Below, in pieces: positions 26,841 through 38,800 of a stretch of DNA of 64,000 nucleotides. Below the pieces are notes generated by a model. The model did no database searches. It was not told where the DNA came from and saw nothing but the letters and a program-made list of their open reading frames with translations. Source of the DNA: Apostichopus japonicus (lineage: Eukaryota > Echinodermata > Holothuroidea > Aspidochirotida > Stichopodidae); assembly GCF_037975245.1 (NCBI RefSeq), contig NC_092563.1:1515001-1579000 (forward strand). The letters run 5' to 3'. Made by a program: the position numbers and the translations under genes. Position 1 is the stretch's first letter. Every line of letters begins with the position of its first letter.

Positions 26841-29800
26841 CATATAAAGCAAAGCAGCTTAGCTGTAAGTGTGCAACTATGACATCATACCTGTTTGCTT
26901 CAATTTCATTTACAGAACTAATTGTGAGAATTGCAATTATCAATATCTCTATAAAGCTATGTAGGAATTTCACTAGGTTGCTGGGAATGTGTTCCTCTTT
27001 TATTAATCAAAAATATAAATTTCCTGCGACTACCCTATTAACCATAGACTTCAGTGCATTAATAATTATTTTAAAGCATAAACTTGCATTAAAAGAAATG
27101 TTCTCTCTTGATCAGGTTAGTATCGAGATGATGTTTTTAACTACTGCATGGAAAAGTATCAAAGAGTTGACAATTGGGATGATTAATCTATTACACACTA
27201 AACTAGATCTGGTCGGTAAGTGCACCAGTTGCAATAAGAATGCAACCTGTATCAGACTGGAGAGTTGGACTAGATAGGTTTAAGCCAAAAAATTTCAATT
27301 TTGGTAAACTTGAGAAAAGAATATCTTTCACATCTGGTTCCATATGTCTACGGCATCAAAATCATGATTTGATGCTTTACCTATGTGTGGTTTGTTCCCA
27401 TTCTCAGCATAATTGGTTTCATCCTTTTTCCTTTCTGAACAGTCACAAGAGGAGAAGCAGAAGATTTCAGACTGATGTTACAATCTGTGGACAAGCAACA
27501 CTTGGAAGAGATGCAGAGATGTCAGAGCAGAGACTGTGAACAGGAGAAGTTAGTCTCGGAGCTCCAGACCAAACTGGTTAAAGCAGAGAGTCTGACCTCT
27601 CAACTTCAGCATGCTATTGATGAGGGATGTCATGATAAACAGCAATTAGAAGTAGGTCATGGAACATGAGCTTATAAACATAGCACCTTCATATAATACT
27701 ATCATATAATAAGATCTACAGTGTGTGAAACTCAAACCTAAAGAGATATTCCAGTGGTAGAAAATGTGGTAATTAAATGGAAAAGGAAAATTTTCCACAC
27801 TTTTAGTTGAAACCCTCATTGCAAAATATCTTTTACCTAACTCAAAATATGGTTGATTGAATAGAACTTAATTTTAATACTGTAGCTTAACCTTCAATTC
27901 TTCCCTGGAGTAGATCACAATAAGTGGTCTTTAATAACATGTCGGTAATTGTTCCTCAAAAGTTCATCCTTTTTTTATTCCAATCTTCTTGTTGATTTAT
28001 CCTCGATACATTTGGAATATCTGACAAGCTGTCAAAGATCTCTGTTTGTAGAATTTTCGTATTGCAACAGTTTTGTAGAATTATAATTTTCCAGCTGTGA
28101 GCAAGTTAGTTAAGTAATATAAAGAAAAAGGAGACATATGCAACTGGATGTGCTGTGATGACATCATTCACCCTGCTGTTGCCTGATGCATTATCACAAA
28201 ATATCACCAGATTTGAAAATAATCATATCTTTGCCATGTATTAGTTTAAAGTAGTTAATGATTTGGCTTGGCTGGTTACCTCACTACGAGTTTCTGGAGA
28301 GAAATCATTTCACAGGGTTTCTCAGTATGTGAAAATTCTGTTTCTTATTTGATTTATATATAACTTTATAATATCATCCAGTCAATGCATACACATCAAT
28401 TATTTAGTACTAGTTAGGTTGAAGGCGGAGTTACTCCTACAGGTTTGTGGTCTGATTTCCTTCTTACGCAGGAAAGAAACTATACTCTGGAGGCAGAAGT
28501 ATCCTTCATGGAGCAGCAGAGGAGAGAGCTGGAGGAACGTCTGCTGGCAGAGGTGACAGCAAAGAAAGAGCTAGCGCAAGAGACAGAGGTCAGGAAATGT
28601 CTACATATCTTAGATATTTACAGGCAAAGTTTATCAGCTTCGTTGGGAAATAAAAACAAAAGTCACTCATCATGGGTTTCCTATCTCAAAGAAAATTGTC
28701 ACCAGAGCATCTGTTTTCTCTCTGTAAGCTTAAGAACCCCTGAAGAAGAACTCTTTTGTCACTTTTGAGGACGCTAGAGATCAAAGTCAATAGAGATTAA
28801 CTTATATGGAAACATAACTTACCTTGGCCGAATACTACACTACAAACATTGAACTGTATCGTATTTACCCAATAATGGCTGCAGCTAATTCAGACAGCAT
28901 CTTTAATGAAATTTTGTCTGCAATTAGTGTGATGGTTATCACCTTTCCTGGGTCCTGTCATACTGTAACTAAATTATAAAATCCCTATGTGTGATCGATT
29001 TCCTGCTGTCCTTATGGTCATGTCAGTGCATTCTTATATTCAGATGTTTTAATGATTCTTTGTCGTATCCATGACTTTCTCATTCTTCATATATATCGTT
29101 TTGGACTGTTGCATTTTATTTTCTAGTATCGTGTAGTACGGGTGTGTTTTTTATAGTGCTGCTTTTGGCAGTTACATTTTTTGCCTTATTGGTTCTATAT
29201 ATTTAATATTTTGGGTTTTGTTCCTATTTGTTTTTAGGTTTTACATTTGTAAAGCGCTTTGAGCAGCTTTGCTGATTATGCGCTATTTAAATATTACTTA
29301 TTATTATTATATCCTTGTTTCCATCTCTATAGTCCATCATCCAACGTCTTGAATTAGAAAGCGAGAAAAACAGCCGACTGACCCAGGAAATCAAGGAAGG
29401 ATCAGACTCGACGCAGAAACTCGGAGAGATGAACGATCAGATCGGTAAAGAAAACGAATCTCTCAGAAAAACAGTTCTCGAACAGGTGAGCCACTCTTGG
29501 TCATTTCCAGGAGGTATGATAGTAGTAAGGGGTGTTACTGATCCAAATATGAAATGTGTTGAGACTGCCATCTTGATCTCAGAGTCAGGACTTGATCCCC
29601 ATTGTCACGATCAGATCGGGATTGTGTGAATAAGAGCGAGTAGGATGTTCCTGAGTTGGGTATTTATTTCACTGAAGCTACAATAACCCTTGTCTGAAAC
29701 TGAGGGTCTAGACTCAGATTTGAGGATCAGAGCTGGATCAAGTTTCAAACATCTGATGGGAAGATCTGTATGAAGTGTGAGATACCTTATGGGAACATGA

Positions 29801-32800
29801 ATGTACTACAGCCTTATCAACTCTGAATATGAATTATCATGACTTAGACCTCAGGTCCTTATCTGGATGTCACTGAAGCGAACCGCGGAGGGGGGGGGAA
29901 ATTACCGGTTATGGGGTTCTTTCGCTTCGAACTCATAAGTGATAAATGAGGATGCAAGAGTGTTCTTGTGTTGAAACAACGACTGACTTTTATTACAAAC
30001 TCTAACAATATGACAATGAAAATATACAAATGAACGAATCATGATACATGACAGTATACAGTAAATGGCTTTTACACTCTTAATGGCTTAACGGACTCTT
30101 TATGACCTAATAAACTCTTATTAAAACTATTCTGACTCGGGGGAAAAACCTATACTTGAACTACGAAATATTCACAGAACCTATGCTTCATCTACGACAA
30201 TACAGCATAGCAGTGAAAATGCTCTGTACCATAAATACTCAAGCTATGACAATGTAAAATGAACATTATGAAATAAACTGCAGAAATAATATAAAACGTT
30301 TGCCAACAGGCGAGGAATTTAACACCTTCGTAATGGCCAGCCTAGGGCAACACATGCCGCTGCAACTCATTATAGGCCTTTCCACCTAAACTGTTCCTAG
30401 ACAGCAGGAATTTCTACCTCCTGAACCCACAAACTCTCAAGAGACTTGGCACTCCATAGCTATCCACAAAGGCTAAGATTAGAAGGACAAGCTCTGAGAC
30501 AACTATATAGTGACCAACAGTAACAAAATGTTCAAGATACAAAATACGAATACGTATACGCTCTTTACACTGTGAGCAGTACAATACTCAAATAAAGGTA
30601 CAATAAAATAATAATCAATACAACTCAACTGTCAATACAGTACAATACACTGTTAATAACTCTCTGTATATAAACTCAACCTGACCCATACTGTCACTCT
30701 ACAGTATAACATAAAAGTACGCAATACAACTAGCACCCATGTGCTTAACGATACACAACCACTGATCTACATAGTGTACACAACACACACTATAAACCCA
30801 TAGGACCAAGGTCCAAAACACAACCTAACGAATGTACTTTACACAGTGAAGTACAACCTAGCCAATGGGGCAACATTCAAAACTTCATTTTAATTAAATA
30901 ATAATAAGGGTACGTACGGTATTTAACAATAATATCTGTGACTTAAACTCTTACTACACTGAAGTCAGCTCGCTCGCGATAAGGAAGAAGAAGAAGACTC
31001 TACGCTTGCGGTACAGGAAGCTCTCCATGCTCGCGGACATCAAGACTCCACTACTGTAGGCTAGTAGGTCCGCCATCCTGGAAACCAATGACTTCGAGCC
31101 ACAAGCCAACCATCTAAAACCTGAGGAGTCCTGCCTCTGAGAAGGGTGACATCTCCTCACGGACTCCAGATAGTAAAGATATATGTAAATCTGGGCTATT
31201 GACGACCCAAGATTAAATGAAATTAACAAAAGTAATAAGGGGTTTACGAGGCGATGCCCCGGAGCTCTGCATGGACGATGTTCGCCATACAACACCGTGT
31301 ACAGAACTGAAGAAAACACACGTGGAAACAGCTAACGCTACACAACTGACTGTTACGGCATATTACATAATACATGTAAATACAACGGGTGCACACTACA
31401 AAATTTCACTTCACTACATCACATTCAGATCTGGATGGAGTGTAACAGTGGTCTTGGAAGCAGCACATCATTTCAGTCAAATATCTATCACATGCATAAG
31501 TATTAGTCACATTTTTCAGAGTTTTTTTTTTAATATTTTATTTGTATCTTAGTTATTGACTTTCCTTTTCTTTTCTTTTGCAAATAGTAATTGATAATAA
31601 TACTTAAAATATCTCACTAGAAATCTCTGTTAATAAAAGTGCCCTTTTATATTTCAGGAGAGTCGCATTGATCAACTAGAGAAAGATGTACAATCCAACA
31701 GCAGTCTGAAGACAACCCTGGAACAGCAATTAGCCGAAACTAAGGTACGTATAAATTACTGTGAATTCTTTGTAAGGAACTGCTGTACAGTTTGTTTAGC
31801 AATTAACCCCATTTTGGGATTCGATAATGGATAAATCATTCCCTGGTTTGTAGCATGTAAAAAAATAAACAAAGTAACATGTGAACATGAAGAAGCATCC
31901 AATTCATAGGTACATCACATGACATAAGCACACATATTCTGTTCTGTCCCGATGATGAGATGCTCAGTTCATGAACGTCGGTGGGGAATCCAGATGTGTT
32001 TGAGATTTCATAATTTTCATGAGACTTTGTCAAGAATCATGGTTTTATCACAACTAAAACAGTACAGTTGCTCTATATCACCAGTTCTGGAATATTTCAT
32101 TCACGAAGTAGTAATTCACAACTGCCGAAATCTTTCCAACTTGAAAATAAGCCAGTGGTGAAAACCAAAGATAACTAAGTTAAGATTGCCAAGTCTTTAT
32201 TTTCTATATTCTTTTGATGCCGATTTCTCACAGGAGGCCATGTCTCAGATTCTTGGTAACCTGCAAGAGCAGAGGACCAAGCTTGCCGAGAAGCGTGTGG
32301 AGGTGGACGAGCTTGGCCAGCAGCTGCTTATAAGTGAACATGAGAAAGAAGAGGTTGCAGTAGTACTGGAGAGGGTCCAGATGAACCTGGAGGAAGTAGA
32401 AGCTCACTCACAGATGGCAGCAAATAAATACGAGGAGAAGGTAAGTCAAAGAAACAGCATTACATGGAGGCAATCTGAGCTCAGCCGGTGAAGCTACTAG
32501 GAGGAGGGGTGGCATCAAATGCAAGAGTGAAGGAGAGTGCTCAGACAACGGTAGAAACTTTCAAATTTGCAATAATTCAAGGCCTGTCATGACAAGTTAC
32601 TTACTAACCATGTATCAACCTTTGTATCTTTGTTTGGATAAAAAGACAATTTTTAGCTGCTTTGACAGAGTTACCTTATTTTCATACAGGCGTCGGAACT
32701 GCATACTTTCTGAACTGTGAAAAGAATTGCAATTTTTTCAGTCAACAAGAAGAAGTAAACAGAAATGGTTTAAATTACTCAGAAACATCCATTTAAGTTA

Positions 32801-35800
32801 CTCAGAAACATCCAAGTTATGCTACTTAGAAACATCCAAATTTAAACTACTCAGAAACAACCAATGAAAATTAATCAGAAACATCCAAATTTAAACTACT
32901 CAGAACATCCAATTTAAACTACTCAGAAACATCCAATTATCTTACTCAGAAACATCCAATTAAAATTTCTCAGAAACATCCAATTTAAACTAGTCAGGAA
33001 CATTGAATTTAAATTTACTCCTTCTTCCTTCTGAAGATAAGAACTTTGCAAGATGACCTACAGGAGATGAATTGTCAGCACTCTGACCTATTGATAGAGA
33101 TGGAGAAACAAGAAACCTTGCTGCAAAGCTCACAAGCAGATTGTGAAGATCTTAATGAATGTATCGCAGATTTGGAGAAAAAGGTGAGTCATGTAACACA
33201 TTTTACACTTGTCTAAGGTTGCACAAGTTGTTTTCTCTTGTTGTTTGTATCAAGTTCAAAATTTTACATCCTAGCAACGGAATAACTTACAGTATCTTGA
33301 TGGGAGTTGGAACTTGGATCAGTGTGTTCCTATTTACTTGTCCTGTATAAGACACTTTTTAAACCTCAGAATTCATTGTATCTGTTGTAACAGGCACATC
33401 AGTGTATGTATCATATCAGATAACCACATGGCTTGTGTCAGCTATATTCACACGCACTATGAACAGGCACATCAGTGTATGTATCATATCAGATAACCAC
33501 ATGACTTGTGTCAGCTGTATTCCCACACACTTTGAACAGGCACATCAGTGTATGTATTATATCAGATAACCACATGGCTTGTGTCAGCTATATTCACACA
33601 CACTATAAAGCTGTACTTTGTTCCCATGCTGATCCACCACAGTTGGGCTAAGTTCAGGCTACCAGCGGGTTTTCATAAATCCGACTCACTGAACAAAAAG
33701 AATGGTAAAGATGGTTGATTTATAACATGTTGAGTTTATGTGATGAGGTATTTGAACATAACAACAGATGATCAATGCTCGTGTAAAACTGTCTGTAAAA
33801 CTGTAAATATGTCACATATTCATCATTCTCACAGTAGTACCTACATCCTTTGCTGTTGCAGCATGTGCATGGATTGGGTACAAAGTTTCACTGTGGTCCT
33901 TTAGATTGATTTCACACCCATCCCTTTGCCTAAACTACTCTTTACCAAAAGGGATTTATACAGAATGTTCTAGATAGTACTGATTAAAGCAACTCGTTTC
34001 TCAGGTTCTGAAGGCTAAATGATCAACAATGCATTTTCAACCTATCTGGTTATCTCACTCCTTAAAGGTGAGTGACTATTATCTCTGGAAAACCTCTTGT
34101 TCAGACACAATTTTCTGTTAATACTGGAATAATCCTAGTCTTCTTGTTGCCTTCCACAGCTCAAAGATATAGAGCAACAGCTGGAAGAAACACAGGCTAA
34201 CATCTCCACGGTAATGGTGGAGAGCGCCCACTCATTGGAGGCACAGGAAACCATGCAAGAACTAGAGTCATATCCTTTGATAGTTTCCCTCTTGGGAAGT
34301 GGAATCTACGACTATTAATTGCAAAAATAAGTGGAATCTACAACTATTCATTGAAAAAATAATTGGAAACTAAGACTATTCATTGCAAAAATAAATTGAA
34401 TAAATCTTTCCTTTTCTTTGGAAGGATATGTTAATAATTGTTTAAACAACTTTCAGGGTAATTTTTGAAGTTAACTTTGGATGGACTTGGCATGGTGAGT
34501 TTATTAAATGAGTCCTCCTGTATCAACATTAACTGATGCAACATTATGATTTAACTCTCCACTTTGTGCAATTAAATTAAGAATACTTTCCATTTTTCCC
34601 TTCCATGGACATCTGGGCATAGCTGTTTACTGCTAGTCAATTTGGACACGAAGAAATACTTTTAAATATGATTTGTGTGGAATGTGCACAAATTACTTCT
34701 GTGAACTTTCCTGGTGGAATGTGAATGATTTAAGTCAAGTTATTGACTTTTGTTTAGAAAGACAAATGCAATGCATGTAATGTAACTAATAGCATTTCAT
34801 CTTATCATAGTTATGGTGTTTAAGTTTTAGTAACAGTTAATATCACAAAGTTATTTATGTCTTTCCTTAATGTTGTTTTCTCCACTTTGAGATCTTCCCA
34901 AGGGAAATTTATGCAGTTATCTGAAAGTTACGAGAATGTGTGTGAAGAACTGGAGAAGATGCGAGAAGAGAAAAACAAAGATATCAGAAACCTCAAGGTA
35001 AGTCTTCCACCTTGCTCTTGATTAGTCTGTTTCTATGTAAATAAAAGCTCAAGTCAATAATACATAATGTACTACTACCAATGTCAAACAGATCAAGAGT
35101 CCCAAGAGAAATAGTAAGAGAAAATTGCTCATATATTATACCTTGTTTTTAACATTTACTTACATCACATTGGATTACATGACTGATTGATTCTTCTCTA
35201 ACTTGGATTTCTAAAGAATTATCTAAATGTTCTTGTATTGTAAGGTGACCAGACGTCCCCGATTTTCGGGGACAGTCCCCGATTACAGTGTGCTGTCCCC
35301 GATTCGTCAAAATGTTCAGGAATTTCGAAAATATCACACATTATTAGTAAAATAATTGTAAAAACAAAATTTAGTCAAGTGTGCAGTCTCAGAACGGAAC
35401 TAATAACCAGTATTTCAGGTGGGCCAGTGTCAAGTGGAAACACTGTTAAAATATGCTAGATCGATCTAGCCTAGCACTCTTTCGACCATATAATTGGCAA
35501 CTACGGCGACACAACAACACTTTATATAGTGTGAGCATGAGCAACTCACAAGCTCTCAAAGAATCACGTAAAGTAAGTGAATTTCATCTAAGAAAAAGCT
35601 ACATTTTTGAAATAAAATTGATTTAAAAAGTGCTTCTGAGTATCACCATTTTGCATCTGAGCACCTTAGGCACTTGAAAATTTTCCAAAGGGGAGGGGGA
35701 CACCCCCACCCCTCCCCCATATCAGTCACGCAACAAATGTCCCTGATTCCAGTCAGGAAATTATGGTCACCTTATTGTATTGGTAATAAAGCATCTTGTA

Positions 35801-38800
35801 AGTGAAGAGTTGATTTTGTTGCTGACACTGAAAATTTGCTTTACGACGTGGTCAGTCATTTTGTATCAGACAACATTTTATACTGTCCTATCCCTAGATA
35901 ATTGTGTGTCTTTAACTCCTTTATGAGTGCATTAGTTCTGGTTACTATTGAAGACAATGTCAATTTTTATAAACAGGAAAAATTGAAAGATGTGGAACAA
36001 GTTGAAGAAGAGAAAGGACAACTTGAAGAGAGAATCCAGCAACTACAGAAATCAATTGAAGAGGCGACTGAAGAGGGCTCGAAGAGGTAAAACCTACATT
36101 TGAACATTATGCCTAGATATGAATATAAATGGTCTATTCAGGGTCAAAGGACTACTTACTATTTTGAACAGGCCAAGGGGATGTTAGTGAGAGAAGAAGC
36201 AAGCCAGGTAATATAAATGGCTGATTATTATATTATCGTTAACTTTGGGAGAGGGAAATCGTTCTTACTAGTGTATCACATCTAAATTGCTTCTACCATC
36301 AGGGAAGGGGTGTTACAAGAGAAGTTGAGAGCGCTGGAGGACAAAGTCATGGTAATGACCGAAGCTGTCGGAAGAAATGAAGAACTGAAAGAAGAAAACA
36401 AGACACTTCAAGAAAAGTCAGTAACTTTATTTCTTGACTGAAGCAAACCATACAATATGTAATATTGATTGTATTCAAAACTGCTAACAATAAGTAAATA
36501 AGCTAATGATAGAAGTATTCTGGTTCAAGAGATGGAAGAGCTATTTGGGAGCATTCTTTTGGAAGAGGGAAGGAGGAGGTGGGAGAGGGACCAAGTGCTT
36601 ATATTCTTAGTGGTGGGACCAGGTCATGCAGAATTCTTTTCATAATGGAACCAAATCACATTTACTAATCTCAAAAGCTAATCTATGTCTGTTTGCAATC
36701 ATTATAAAATTGTTTAAGTGTTCTGGAACACTCATTCTTCCATGGATTTTACTGAAACTTGGGAACAATGTTCATTGGATGTTAGGCTACTTTGACTACT
36801 GGCAAGTGAAGGTCAAAGGTCATTTAGGGGTCACTTCAGGTCATTCTGTGAAAATTTAAAAATGTATCTCCTCTTTCCCAGAAGACCACATGTTCTTGAA
36901 AGTTGGTCATAATGTTTCTTGGGTAGTGCTTCTTCTGGGGTGTACAGAAAGTCATTAGAGATCAAATTTAGGGGTCACTGATGGATATATGAAAACCTTC
37001 AAAATATATCTCCTCTTTCCCAGAGGACCACATGTTCTTGAAAGTTAATAGATGATGTCTTACCAATTAATGTTAGGAACATTGTAATGCATGTGATCGG
37101 TATTACCTCTTGTGTCAGGGAGGACTGTGTAAAATGAACACTAAATTTGATACTCCAACTGACATGAAGTTAAAGTTTTTAAATGACAGTGACAGGAGTT
37201 GGTATAAGTCAACAGGTATTCTAATGTTACTGTATGTGAAACACAATCTATGTACTAAGATGGTGGCAAATATGTTTTCCCCTTTGGTGTTCCTGTTCTG
37301 CAACAAACAATTTCTGGCAACATACTACTGTAAGGGGAGGAATCCACCTCACTAGTTTTTGTGAAACGGGTGAAACAAACTTGTGAACCACTATCAATAC
37401 TGGTATGTGACATGCACTAATGAAATATTAGAGAGTACATCCTTGCTGGAACAACATTTTGCATCAACTCAAATCTGAACGGTTGAGCTACTGCACCATT
37501 GGTGCTCTTGTTTTTAAAGAATAGAGTTCAGATAAAGTGATAGTTTGAAGAGAATGTATGACAGGCAATAATAAATTTGTCAACTGTAGAGTCAGCAGGA
37601 ATCGTAAGTCTATCAACACCTGAATAGATTTAAATTCTTAAAGTCGTCATCCTTTGTCCCTGATTAGATTTAAATTCTTAAAGTCGTCATCCTTTGTCCC
37701 TGATTAGATTTAAATTCTTAAAGTCGTCATCCTTTGTCCCTGGTTTGATTTAAATTCTTAAAGTCGTCATCCTTTGTCCCTGGTTTGATTTAAATTCTTA
37801 AAGTCGTCATCCTTTGTCCCTGATTAAATTTAAATTCTTAAAGTCGTCATCCTTTGTCCCTGGTTTGATTTAAATTCTTACAGTCGTCATCCTTTGTCCC
37901 TGATTAGATTTAAATTCTTAAAGTCGTCATCCTTTGTCCCTGGTTTGATTTAATTTCCTAAAGTCGTCATCCTTTGTCCCTGATTAGATTTAAATTCTTA
38001 AAGTCGTCATCCTTTGTCCCTGGTTTGATTCATGCTCTGCTAGCTGAGTCACCCATTGTCATTTTCTCCTTTCATAATCCTGTTAGAATCATGAAGCTAG
38101 AAGTGAATGATGAGCTCCTGGAAGATGACATGAATGAACTCCATCAAGAACTAGAGAGGTAAGTCTCTAAGTGAAACAGTCTCATGTATTTCATTACTAG
38201 AAAGAAACGATAACTGAGCTTCTCACTTGTTAAGCTGTGACCCACTCACTCTTTAATCAAGTATTGCCTTGTGCCTTCTCTAAATGGATTTTATATTGTT
38301 TTTTTTTAAATTCCAAACTGCTGGAAAGAGATGCTCATACACAGCATGGCAATCTGGTTCTCGAGAGTTCCAGGAAGGTGTTTTGAGGAACTTTAAGGTT
38401 GTTTGAGGGAATTTGATGGTGGTTTGGGGTAGTCAGCAAATAGAGCTATAAAAGTTTGATCAATAGTGATTAGTTTGGATCTTTACAGCACATTTGGATG
38501 TGATGCATCTTGCCTATCAAATATTGGTTTGCGATTTGTTGCAAATTCACAAACAATTTGAGATGCTTTCATATTGTATTTCTTTCTCTGCTACATTAGG
38601 GTTACAAGTCTAGAAAAATCACACTTTGAAGAAAAAGAAGATATGAAGTCCAAACTTGAGGTGGCAATGGAGGAGAAGTCAAGACAAACCAAGGTGAGTT
38701 TAGTTAATATCGGCCACAAAATTCCAGGATTGATGACAAAATGTAAGTTAGTAGTCATTATGTTGATTAAAAGTTCCTTACAAATTAAAACACTCAGAAA

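Larger units (their letters stand above)
18187..34269 (+). other. KIF15: KIF15 exons 12-27: neck and central coiled coil
   Basis: Exons: 18187-18325, 18631-18737, 18879-19025, 19684-19891, 20273-20394, 21395-21574, 23759-23986, 24719-24814, 26187-26292, 27443-27651, 28472-28588, 29333-29485, 31658-31744, 32234-32440, 33037-33183, 34160-34269. Exon 12 starts [20 protein letters not shown], the conserved kinesin-12 post-motor segment. Exon 15 gives [18 protein letters not shown]. Exon 18 carries the low-helix [16 protein letters not shown] break also known in vertebrate KIF15. The other exons encode Glu/Lys/Leu/Gln-rich heptads. Intron 17 holds the 48-bp minisatellite, intron 19 a LINE fragment, and intron 23 a 1.5-kb insert. 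Exon 27 ends at a U12-type donor. Confidence 0.9.

Noticed and set aside
26879-27277. A 132-codon open frame in KIF15 intron 20.
   Set aside because: No recognisable domain, biased AT-rich composition, and it does not join the KIF15 frame; probably chance.
37631-38030. Regular 40-bp repeats suggestive of a CRISPR array.
   Set aside because: Units are contiguous with no unique spacers, and the setting is an animal intron.
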